Shown: positions 44,490 through 54,900 of the stretch, piece after piece | Position numbering within the stretch: position 1 is the stretch's first letter | How the letters are laid out: each line of letters starts with the position of its first letter | From: Casuarina equisetifolia | Lineage: Eukaryota > Streptophyta > Magnoliopsida > Fagales > Casuarinaceae | DNA length: 64,000 bases | Assembly (NCBI GenBank): GCA_028551475.1 | Contig: CM052358.1 | Coordinates: forward strand, 7,981,938-8,045,937 | Direction of reading: 5' to 3' | Program-made: the position numbers and the translations under genes | Notes under the pieces: generated by a model | The model's database searches: none | Seen by the model: the letters and a program-made list of their open reading frames with translations, nothing else | What the model was told of the DNA's origin: nothing

Positions 44490-46692
44490 GACTCAACCAC
44501 TTAGTTGAAAGAAAAACTCCTTGTGGGAAAAGAGTTACAAACGCAGTACAAAGTTGATTGAAAAGCAGGTTTGTACCTTGTCATATTGAAGGAATGATTT
44601 GGGCCTTCTAAACGAGGCCCACCTTGGGAGATTCTGGGTTTAGAAGCTCCCTGAGGTATGGGAGTTCGGAAATATGCGGTGGGAAAGGTGAAATCGAAGC
44701 TATTTGGATCAACGGCATAAGCACGGAGCTCTGATACATGAAAGAAAATTTAAAAAAAAAATAGAAAAATTAATTTACATTAAAGAAAACATAAATAAAA
44801 TAATTTAAGAAACCATGATCTCAGGCCAAAAGGCCCTGAAGTGTTTTACATAAGACTTTCTTGCTTGCTTTTTTTCTAATGAATGACCAAAAAGTTACAA
44901 TTTATAGAAGAAAACAGAATAAGTAGTTGGCTTCATAAATTCTGATTCTAACTAACACTGGACCGGCTGCATGTTATTTTCTAATATAATTTATGTGCTT
45001 GATGTCTAGATGACTTTAATCATATAAGGGAAACTTTGTTGTTTTTGCCTTTGTGTAAGCTTGAGATAGCCGTAGTCAACATTCTGGTAGCCATTCTTTC
45101 AACTTGCTTGAATTCAGTGGGTCATGGCATCAAAACTGTGTCGGTGAGAACATACTAGATGCAGTCCGTCTCACCAAGCGTAGGGAGGAAACAATGCTTA
45201 AAGACGAGGGATCCCAATAAACTAAGCTCACTATAAGCTAACCAACACTGGACCGGCTGCATGCTATTTTCTAATATAATTGTTACGAAGTCCTGAAAAC
45301 CCGTTCTTTTGTAATGGGCATAGATGAAAGAAATTGGCGTTGTAATTTTAGTGTAGTTTCTTTCTTTTGATGATTATTATTTATCTTTTAGATTAATAAA
45401 TAATGCATAACATATTTAAAATTTGTTTTATCTAACCTGCTAAAAACATTTCTATCATATTGGACCTCAAATTTTTTAGATAGACATTAATCAATGTTCT
45501 TATACCCTGTTGTTGATATCTCGTAAATTGAAGGGTGTGATTTGCTTCAATTGTAGACATGACTTGATTTTATACTTTGTTGCATTATCAAAGCGACATA
45601 ATAAAAATTGCATTGCTAGTTTGCTTACATGGGAGTTTCAAGAATCTGATTCTCCCCACTATCAACATTTATGCTTGCAATGCTAGTTTCAAGAAACAAA
45701 ATGAACAAGAGATGACAAGGGAAAAGAAAAAAAGAAAAAAGATAGTTTCTCTCATTCTTTGTTCTCTCAAAGAGTTGTCTATGACCAATGAAAGACATTT
45801 GCCTAATCTTTGTGTTCGAAAATTAATATTGTTTGCGTTTCTTTACTATTTTTGCACCCGTTTTTATGAGAATCAAATTAGTTAAAGTTGAAGTGAATTT
45901 GGTCGATGTCTCTCCCGCAACAAGTTTTTGCTTTTGCTCCTCGTGGTCTTTTGTGGAGTTAGTTTTCTTCGTAATGTGAAGTAGATTTGTGTTGTTAGCG
46001 GCTTAATTTGGAGAAGTGGTGTTGATAGTTAGATATATGGAATTCTTTTAGTTTCTCTTATAAAATTATCTGCAAAACTTAAGTTGTTGGCATTACCGTT
46101 GCTTGGAAAATTGATCTAGAATTTGCTCTATTTGGTTGTTTTGGAAACCAAGGAAGTGAAAGATGTGGACTTCTTCAAAAAAAGGAATTTCCAAACTTTG
46201 TGTTAGGAACCCAGCGAACCACCCACCCTAATCAGAGTGTTCGGCTGCCAAACAGGAAGCAAATGCAAGGGGAAACCCATTTCATCGGTGCAAGAGCGAA
46301 GCCCAATAATCTTGTCCACCCAACTGTTCCCCACCCTCCTCGCGTGGTCCATCCACTCTTTTCAACGTTTGAACCCACTCCAGCGCCGGATAGCTCAGAG
46401 ACCCTTTTCTTGAATAAAACTGAGCCCCGTTTGTCGAAGACTTGGGCCAAAAGCAAAAGAATTCTGTATTTTATTTAACAAAGAAGCTTGTTTGACTTGG
46501 ATGCCGCTTCATTCCGACTGTTATGGAGAAAAAACATGACAAAAACTTGAAAATGTGTATACATCCCATAATGTCATCGATTCGTCCAACTTTTTATTGG
46601 GCTCATAAAGTAAAGTCCAAGATTGAGTAGTAATTTACTTTAGGTGCGAGGACCCCTTGATGAGGCTTCGGTCCAACAATAGAAAAGGCTAC
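44490..46692 (+). repeat. Family B repeat, copy 4
   Basis: The closest relative is 33736-35910. It begins a little earlier, with a segment shared only with 57130-57240, and ends exactly at the same GAAAAGGCTAC. It includes the minus-strand LTR-like piece at 44739-45247 (with the clearest primer-binding-site remnant, GAGCTCTGATACA, at 44726-44738) and the type 1 tail (45705-46692). ORFs at 46200-46478 correspond to those at 35343-35696. Confidence 0.75.
44739..45247 (-). mobile_element. Minus-strand copia-like LTR with adjoining primer-binding site, copy 2
   Basis: Same structure as 33944-34460. The minus-strand order LTR end TTTCTTTCA, then TGTATCAGAGC, is the normal arrangement at a copia 5' LTR. 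What lies downstream of it, to the left, is family D rather than copia gag, so the element is only a fragment. Confidence 0.5.
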
Positions 46693-48144
46693 CTAGTGCA
46701 ACACCAGGAGCTCAAGAAAATGCAGAATTGGTAGGGATAGAAGGGTTGAACGCAAGCTGCTCGGCACAAGAGAGGATCTCATTGGGTCCGGCCTGCTCTC
46801 GTCCGACTCCCATAAGGTCAAGCTAATATTGTAATGGGAAATGATTACGTTGGCGGGATCAGTATCGTCCTGGCCACGAGTATACTCTCCATAAAGGATG
46901 TTCGTTGTGGTACCAAAACCAGGAACACCTCAGCCAGAGTGTCATTCTTGGTGGGCTTCCAGTTGCCAACAAAGTTATCATGGGATGAAGGCTGCGACTC
47001 TTTGATTGGGGTCTTCCACCTCCAAATTGCAGCCTGGACGCAAGGTACTTGATGAGATAACCAGCCATTGTGACTACTACTGTTTTTGTAGGGGTTAGTC
47101 CATATGTTCATGCGAAAAGGACAGCGGAAGAAAGCAAAACTCCATCTTTGACCTATAAAACAATCCTCTCCTGAACCCAGTTATCTAGGAAAAGGTGGTC
47201 CATTTTTTCAGTGAAGGTGCTGATCACGACAAAATCTACACCCTTATTACTGGTCATATGTAATCATCAACATTGCACGCTCAACCCTGCGTCGTCAACT
47301 GACTAAAACCTTGAAGATTATAAAAATCAAGAAACGAATGAAGCAGCTGGAAGTGCGCTTCTTTTAAGGCAGAAAGCAAGGGCAAAAAAAATAAAATTAA
47401 AAAAAGATAAAATCTAGCAAAGGAAGTAGCTCTCAAATATATGCAAACAGACCAGTAGATGGGCAAGGCACCATCGCCGTAGTATTAAACTCCAGGAGAA
47501 CAAGGGTAGGTTAATTTGTGGGAGTCGTCACAGTATGACTGGCCGAGACTAACTTCCCTGTTGTAGCCAAGCCCCCAAGCCGAAGGTCCTCCGGTGGCCA
47601 CTCCATAACCACCTCGTGACAGAGTCCAGGTTATATTCACTAATTTTATCATCAACTAAATTGTATAAATAAACAAAATAACCAGGTAAACTAACATCCT
47701 TTTCCTTCCTTCCAATCAATCAAAACCAAAAGCATCAAGGTATTTGAATTAGCACAAAACCTATTTTAAGATTTCTTGTCTCTTAAGAGGATACGACTTC
47801 CTCTAACTCAATATAAAGGGAAACACACATAAAAAGACCCCAGCAAGACAAGCTCAAGCACAACAAGACAGACATATAGACAATCAAATCAAGCACCTTA
47901 ATAAGTGAATCACCTCAAAACACACTTCAAAAACTTCTATCTATCAATTCAGTATCATTTTCTCCCTCAGGAACACGAAAAACAAATACAAACACATAAA
48001 GAGATAGAGGAATCAAACGTTTAAGTAAACGAATCTCCTCGAAACTCAATAGAATATAGCACTCACAATTACAAGGAAAAAACCCACACACAGGCGTACA
48101 GACAATCAAATCAAACACCCAATAAAAAATGCACAGACTATTCC
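46693..48144. other. Unique stretch with GC-richer patches, no recognisable gene
   Basis: 46700-47110 and 47470-47640 are richer in G and C and may hold exon remnants; minus-strand frames at 46845-47111 are open for up to 88 codons, but I recognise no family. Between and beyond them the DNA is AT-rich. The patch beginning at 46693 marks the exact point where family B copy 4 ends. Confidence 0.35.
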
Positions 48145-48149
48145 CTACC

Positions 48150-48685
48150 ATGATGATATTTTACTATAACATAGCCCCAAGCTAGTAGCCCACTTAATGG
48201 AATTACCAATTACATTAAATTTGGATCCAAGACTCAATTGATCAGCAAGTGCTTCTGCATCTAGTGCCAAGCTTTTTACGGTTTGACTCCGATTTGGATC
48301 ACTCTCCGTGGCCGGGTCTGTCAAAGGACACAATAAAGACGTCTCCTACCTGAACAAATTCCTGCAAATTATTGTTCGATTAGGAAGTTAGTCAATGGAA
48401 CTTATAATTGCAAGATCTACAAGCCCAACGATGGACTAAGTTTAATCTCAAAGAATCAGACTGGAGAGAGGTTTGTTGCAATCATTAGACCATGTCTACA
48501 ACTTCGAAAGCCATGGACATATATAATCTTACGTCTAGCCACTTCTTTTGGCACTCAATGCTCCTAGTAGGCCAAGCGCCTTCCATCCTTGAGCTTTATT
48601 CTTGATGCTGTTACCTGCGGGTCGCTGGCGCTGCCACAGACTTTGGGAGGTGAAGGGCAGATGACCCTCGTGCCCAAGTCAGCAA
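48150..48685 (-). pseudogene. Alpha/beta hydrolase family protein, two decayed exons
   Basis: The minus-strand upstream exon (about 48685-48457) encodes CPSPPKVCGSASDPQVTA, RIKLKDGRRLAY, then KIIYVHGFRSCRHG and ATNLSP. The next (48361 to about 48150, after the acceptor TTTGCAG) encodes VFIVSFDRPGHGE, then DPN, VKSLALDAEALADQLSLG and SKFNVIGNSI. These match plant alpha/beta hydrolases of the type with an HGF oxyanion loop and a DRPGYGESDP segment. Damage is clear: two stops in the first exon (within LAY-EH-VPK) and a frameshift of two bases at GHGE/SDP in the second. The nucleophile elbow reads GNSIK instead of a GxSxG motif. Later exons with the Asp and His of the triad were not found. Confidence 0.75.
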
Positions 48686-48689
48686 TGCA

Positions 48690-49714
48690 ATCAACATAAT
48701 ATAAATAATGGGAAAGAAAATCGTCGGAGTTGGTTGTTAGATCAATTTCTTGAAAATTCAGTACAAATATTAAAATGAAGAATCAAGTTAATGGACACTC
48801 ATGAACGAATAGAAAAACAATGATAAGTAATTTTAGTGGAATAGATAGACCAACAAACTCTCCTAACAGGAACATAATAGAAGGGAAAAGAAGGCTCCAC
48901 TACATTTAAATAGTATGGACTTGATGCTTGAGCTCTCAATATAATAATAGCTAATTTTTATGCTTAACTCCTTAAGATTCCTAGATTCTTCTTTGTCGTG
49001 CATAAGTAACAGTATGGATACAGATGACAAGTTTCCATTATCTAGAGTTGATAAATAGAGACAACTTTTCATCAAGTAGCTCCAGAAAAATTTGAGCAAG
49101 TATATCATATTATGCTTTCAAAGCTTAGTTGGTAGAAAATCTTGAATTATGAATGCTATTTCACTAAAAGATAGTCAAATGAAAAACTACCTCCTTCAAT
49201 GTACAGTAATTCATAATTGAAAAACCTATCACGTTGAATTGATAGCACCACTCAAAATAATGTCATATTGTTTTAGTTTTTTCTATTCCTTCTTTGTTTC
49301 TCCTTTAACAATAGTGACAAATGAGACCCTAAAAATAATGGCAGTCAAGGCAGTAAATACATATTTTCCTTACACAAATGAATCATAGCCTAGTTTGATA
49401 CATGTCATGTACCAACTTGTGCTTTCTGTAAATACATACTCATTGTAACACCAAATAACATGTCAAAGATCGAAAGCACCTAATTATCTGATCTCTCTTC
49501 CTCTCTTCTCCAAATGCACTTCTGCTCTAATTTCTTTAATCTATATTCCAACAGTAACCCTTGTAAGCTGTTCACGGTAATGTGCAGCACAGATACTCAC
49601 ATGCGGGCTCGTTTCTATAAGCATGTGCTTGGGTTACATTCTACATAGACCAATATTGAACTACAAAAACAGTGTCCAAATGTTCACGGCACCTGAGTGT
49701 CGAAAAACAGTCAT
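48690..49714. other. AT-rich stretch without a recognisable gene
   Basis: One minus-strand ORF of 81 codons (48863-49108) is low in information and matches nothing I know. No link to repeat families A-D was seen. Confidence 0.4.
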
Positions 49715-51098
49715 CAAGGTGGAAGCAATATATAGCTAACACACCCTCAAAACAGATCAAGGATTTGATCGTTTAGCACTTATTAGACATTGCTCAAATA
49801 CGCATAGAAGTCACTGCCGGACTTGGAGACGCACTGTTAAAATGTGCAACGCTAGGAGAACTTCATTCAAGCTTTGCTTGGCCTCGAGTCAATCAAGTTG
49901 GCATCTTCATCAAACTTTGTCGGAGGCTCATAATGCGCACAAGCAATACAGGGGTTTATTGATGAAGTGAAGATCAAGAAAAACTCCAACTTGGTGAAGA
50001 TGATACTTTCCTCGTTCCCAATCACCCTTTCCTACAGTGCTTATGATGGTAGTAGCCTTGTCAGCCTAGGCATTCGGAGTTCGCGCTGCCTAGTCGATTG
50101 CATTCTTCATAGGTTCTACCAATGAAAAGCAAAATACATGTACCAAAGTAAGTTTATGTCTATGAAAAATAAACCAACTCAATTTAAATAATAAACAAAC
50201 CTCTTACTCTAAATTATATATATTCTTTCAATGAATACAACTTGAGCAAGAAGTATTTTATACTTACAGAAACCTCAACTAAAATTTACTATCGAAAAGC
50301 ACCTTAAATAATGAGAGAAAGAAAAGTTCCAATTAAAACTAATCATTTGAAATTCAGTTGAATTTAGAACCCACTCATGCTTGGCATTAGCTTATCCTAG
50401 TACAATAGGGTTCAAATTCAAACCCAAGCCTATTTTGTCTCTCCCCATCATGATAATCTGGGAACCCAAAATCTAATTATATTGGGTGAGGGGTTAGAAT
50501 ATTTAATAAAAATGCAAGAAGATAATAAAACATTGTGTTTCATTAATAGATTAAAACCTAAGCTATCACATCTACTAACAAGAAAGCTTTAGGTTTCAAT
50601 CTGGTGAGTTTTGTGTATGACCTTCATATTGCAAAGAATTCTTGTATGTAATTAACTTTTAATCAATTATCTTTTGCTACTCAATATTCACTTTGTTATT
50701 AAGAACACATCTATAATTTCTTGGGTGTGAGACCTCTTTATCAAATGAGGCCTACAAATTGGACTCCTTCCCTTCAAAGTTGACCAATAAGTAATTTCTA
50801 CCTTTAAATCTCCTTCCTTTTCCTTCCTCATGTTGTACTATTATGTTACTTTCTTTGGTGAAAACCATATGTAGTTCAATTTTTGTAGTGAAAGGGTTTA
50901 TGATTTAGGATCTGCACTCTAGAGGAGCCTTATTTATTTATTTTTTCCTATAATTTTTTATATGAATTTTAATTCATACATTAAACCACATGCATTTCCT
51001 TTATAATTTATTTATTTTGTTTTCCTTCTTTTTATAATTTAGAGACTATTTCTTAGGGTTTTCTATTTCTTAAAGCCATGTAATTATATGCTTTATAT
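49715..51098 (+). repeat. Family A repeat, copy 4
   Basis: Covers the quinone reductase exon (49811-50115, minus), the spacer, the leader (50340-50780) and the intron start, and then is cut at 51100 by family C, exactly as copy 3 is at 36452. The left part aligns with 10965-11420, the right part with 35907-36450. Confidence 0.7.
49811..50115 (-). pseudogene. NADPH:quinone oxidoreductase-like last exon, copy 2
   Basis: Same length and limits as 11056-11360. Blocks ADKATTIISTVGKGDWERG, YHLHQVGVFLDLHFINKP and KQSLNEVLLALHILTVRLQ are visible, with a stop at 49811-49813 and an acceptor TTGGTAG before it. It has further stops and frame changes of its own (for example after NA in the first block and after CLCAL), so the two copies have decayed separately since duplication. 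Confidence 0.72.
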
Positions 51099-51099
51099 T

Positions 51100-53030
51100 T
51101 GTTAGAACAATTTGACACATTAGGTACCATGTCATTAGCCATGTCTGCCCTAGACTCGTTAGCTTTAAGGCTACATCAACATGCACTTGACCTAAACCTA
51201 CGATTGTGACTGACTCGAGATTAGGTGTGATCATGATCTCAAGAATCCACAATTGTCACTGCCATTTTGTAAGGTTTCCATCCCAACTTCATCAATGAAA
51301 ATTTGTAAATTGATTTGTACCGTAATTTTATATTTTGTTTCTAATTTTAATTCTATAATTATTGTATAACATTGTAATCAATTGAATAAAAATTATTAAG
51401 AATTTAAAGGTTTCATATTAGGGTTTGTTCTTTTCTTTTTTCTCTTTGACATAATAAAATTCTAGTCGATCTTCTCCCAAATCAATTTCTTTCATGGTTT
51501 CATCCAAGCCAATGGCTAATGCATGTCCACCGAAAATCCCCCTTTCAAATTTGTCCAATTCCATCAACCTAAACCCTCATTTTTCCATATTTTCGGCATC
51601 TTTTCTAACACCACTAATGCCTACATCGACCTCCATTAAACTGTTCAACAACACAAATTTTTTCATTTAGAAGACCTACCTCCTATTGTTCCTCGTCTTA
51701 AACCAATTCCTATCCATTCTTGAAGGTCGTGAATCGGCTCCTCCTGAAACCCTAGTCACCCCTAACGATAGTAAAAGCCTAACCTAGTGTACAATTAATG
51801 GCTTATTCAAGATCAGGTTACCCTAGGATGGCTCCTATCCACCTCCACCAATGCAATGGTGACCTAATTAACAAACATCTGGTCATTCGCCGCCGTGGGG
51901 TTGCATGTCATGCAAACCAACATGGGGCAATCATCTGCCTAGTCCTCTTCTTTTCGCCTTCAGCTTTAAATATTCACTCGTGGACTCATGCTTAATGAAC
52001 AAATACCTCCACGATGTCAAGGCCATTCTAGATCAACTTGCCACCACTTGCAACCACATCTTTGATGACAAGTACCTAACTCATGTTTTTTGCGAGCTTG
52101 GTGAAGAATATGACAACCTCGCTACTTGCATCTCTATGCAGAATCAAACATCTCCTCTAAGTTGTGAAACCATCCATGGCATGATTCTTGCCAAGGAAGG
52201 CTATGACATTACTGGAATGCCACTCCCTTGTCACCGGTAGCGCTTGCTATGTACATGGGTTAATTCACGAGTTACGTGAACCTGCATTTAAGTCCCCCAC
52301 ACCCAGTCCAAGATGACCTAGGCCTAGGCATGCGCCCAACCTGCACTATCATACCTATCTCGCCCCACCCATAGCCTAGCCTAATCATGATGGCCTCCTA
52401 CCTAGCCCACCCAACAACCTTTAGCCCAATTGTAGTGGCAACCGAGGTTATCTCCACATTGGGTGCTATTGCCACCTCTGTTGCAAGTTTGGCCATCATG
52501 TGGCTAATTGCTAGGAGTGGCTTAACCAAACTTTTAGCCCACCCACCTACTCCCCCTTCATGCCTAATCCTCCCCATAGGCCCATAACATCTATCCTAAC
52601 CCTTATAACCCCCATTCCTACTACCTACCTTAAGCCTATTACACATAACTCCCTCCCCCTATCTCTCACTATGGCCCACCTAACCCACACCCTCTGCTTT
52701 AGATACGGCCTTTTACCAGCATGATTCTAGGGCTTTCCATCAGGTCATTAATTCCTCTATTACCTTTTCTAAGGTCAATCCTTATGTTGGTTCTCAATAA
52801 CTCATCGTAAGTGCTGATGTATCCCTATCCACCACTCATATAGGTACCCTTCAAACTTTCTCTTTTTGTTTAAATCATGTTTTGGTTATGCCATCCATTA
52901 CCAAAAATCTTTAATCGATTTTAAAATTTAGATAAGACAATAGTTGTTATTTTTTATTTTCTTCAAATATTGTCAGTGTTTTAATTTAGTATACTTTTTA
53001 CATTTTAACCTATTTCTGTTTTTTGCGTTT
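51100..53030 (+). mobile_element. Copia-like gag-protease fossil, copy 2 (family C)
   Basis: A full-length relative of 36452-38380, starting at the same TGTTAGAA. The gag segment is at about 51790-52240 and the protease-like region at about 52780-52940. No pol domain follows and the copy is broken, with many breaks. It shares the outline of copy 1, so the loss of pol predates the duplication. Confidence 0.65.
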
Positions 53031-53430
53031 AATTATTCAACATGGGTATTAAAAACATAAAATTAAATTATCGTTTACCGCAGCAACAGATGATCAATAA
53101 ACACCTGGGTGGGCTGAGAATTAAAAGAAATAGGCCATTGAAATTAGCGGGTCCATTATATTCAATAAGAGAAGGCCTAAAACACGAGCCCCATTATATT
53201 CAAATAAGATTAAAAGAAATAGGCCCATTTTACTCATGCGACAATAGGGGCCTAGGATGTGAAGCTATGGGCATTACCTGCCTATTATTAAATATCCTCC
53301 TATTTTTAACATAAGGCCCATTGTAAAGAGTCATGGGCTTAAGTATGCGATTCACCAAGACAATTATGTATATGAGCCCACCAAGACAATTACGTGTACG
53401 AGCCCACCAAAAATCAGACAAACGTGGTAA

Positions 53431-53519
53431 CTATAAATACCCTCCAACTTAAGGCTAACCTTAATACTCACGCATTCTCTCCCGTCAAAGGTTAAAGCTT
53501 TCTTCCTCTACAGCTCAAG
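53431..53519 (+). promoter_or_regulatory. Promoter P5 and non-coding first exon
   Basis: TATA box at 53431-53439; exon end at 53519 with donor CTCAAG/GTAAGTAG. The intron is cut short about 20 bases later. Confidence 0.6.
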
Positions 53520-54079
53520 GTAAGTAGTATTACACTTAGTATTGTTGCTCAAGCCAATAGATTAAAGGGAAACCAAAAAATGTTGCTCTCAATGTTCACT
53601 TAAACCAAATCAAATTAATTTAAGTATTGATTAAGATAGTCAAAGAAGCATAATGATTGGATTAGTTTATTGTCAGCCAATTTATGGTAAAATTTACAAA
53701 TAGTATTAAAAGTTTTAGTAAAAGTAAGAGCTTACCGATATGGTTATAGGTACTACGCCTCTATCCTTACTCAAGCCCTATATATGTGATAGTGGTGCTC
53801 ATGTGGCTATTTTGGTCTTTGAAAATAAATAAAAAATAATATTTGTTAAACACATAATAAATAAATTAAAGGTAAGGAAAAGATATGTATTTAAGCTATT
53901 AAATTTGCATAAACATCAAATCAATCAAATTCATAGTTATTTAACATTTTTTTATGAATGGTGTTTTCCAATTTCCCTTTGATTTACTATACATTGAACA
54001 TTGATACTGTTTATAATTTTTGTTTACAAAACATTTACTTAATTTACCTGCCAACTATTAAATATCCTTCGACTTTCAA

Positions 54080-54215
54080 CATAGGGCCCATTGTAAAGAG
54101 TCGTAGGCTTAAGTATGTGATCCACCAAGACAATTACGCATACGAGCCCACCAAAAATCAGACAAACGTGGTAACTATAAATACCTTCCAACTTAAGGCT
54201 AACCCTAACACTCAC
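54080..54215 (+). promoter_or_regulatory. Promoter P6, without exon
   Basis: GGGCCCA near 54084, TATA box at 54175-54183 and AACCCTAAC near 54201, then a jump to the far end of the intron piece at CTCACGCATT. This is the same junction as at P3 (40786-40800). Confidence 0.6.
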
Positions 54216-54725
54216 GCATTAAATCGAGCTCTTCTAGTTTGCTCAGCCTTAATTTAATTGGGAAAATGTTTAGTAAACGAAAATTAGAAACAATATCATT
54301 ATTCAATGTACAATAAATCAAAGGGAAGTTGGAAAATGTTGTTCATGACGTTTTAAACAACGGACTAATGAGGTTAGCTACACAGCTAATCTTCCTAATT
54401 AAATATTGTTACTGTATCAACAAATCTCATTGTGAAAGAAATTAGAGTAATTGCCCAGACTTTTAAAAGAAATCGGAAAACAGTACTTGACGTGAAACCA
54501 CTTGGCGGCAGTGAAATCGGAAAACAGTACCTGAGGTGAAACCACACTGGCGGTGGTGAAATCAGAAAACAGTAAATGTGAAAAACAAATAAAAAAAGTA
54601 AACGTTGAAAAAAAATGAAAAACAGTAAATGTAACTTCAACATTTCAAGAAAATAATAATTGGAAAGTTGTTCAAACAACTCTTTAAATACGGATGATTT
54701 AAATAATAAGTGTAATACTACTTAC

Positions 54726-54900
54726 CTTGAGCTACAGAGGAAGAAAGTGTTGACCTTTGACAGGAGAGAATGTGTGAATGTTAGGGTTAGCCTTAAGTTA
54801 GAGGGTATTTATAGTTACCAAATTTGTCTAATTTTTGGTGGGCTCGTATACGTAATTGTCTTGATGGATCACATACTTAAGCCTACGACTTTTTACAATG
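54726..54900 (-). promoter_or_regulatory. Promoter P7 and non-coding first exon
   Basis: Minus-strand TATA box at 54806-54814; donor at 54726/54725. Faces P6 across the spacer. Confidence 0.6.

Noticed and set aside
46845-47111. Later exons of the alpha/beta hydrolase at 48150-48685
   Set aside because: The strand fits, but none of the expected C-terminal motifs with the catalytic Asp and His can be read in any frame.
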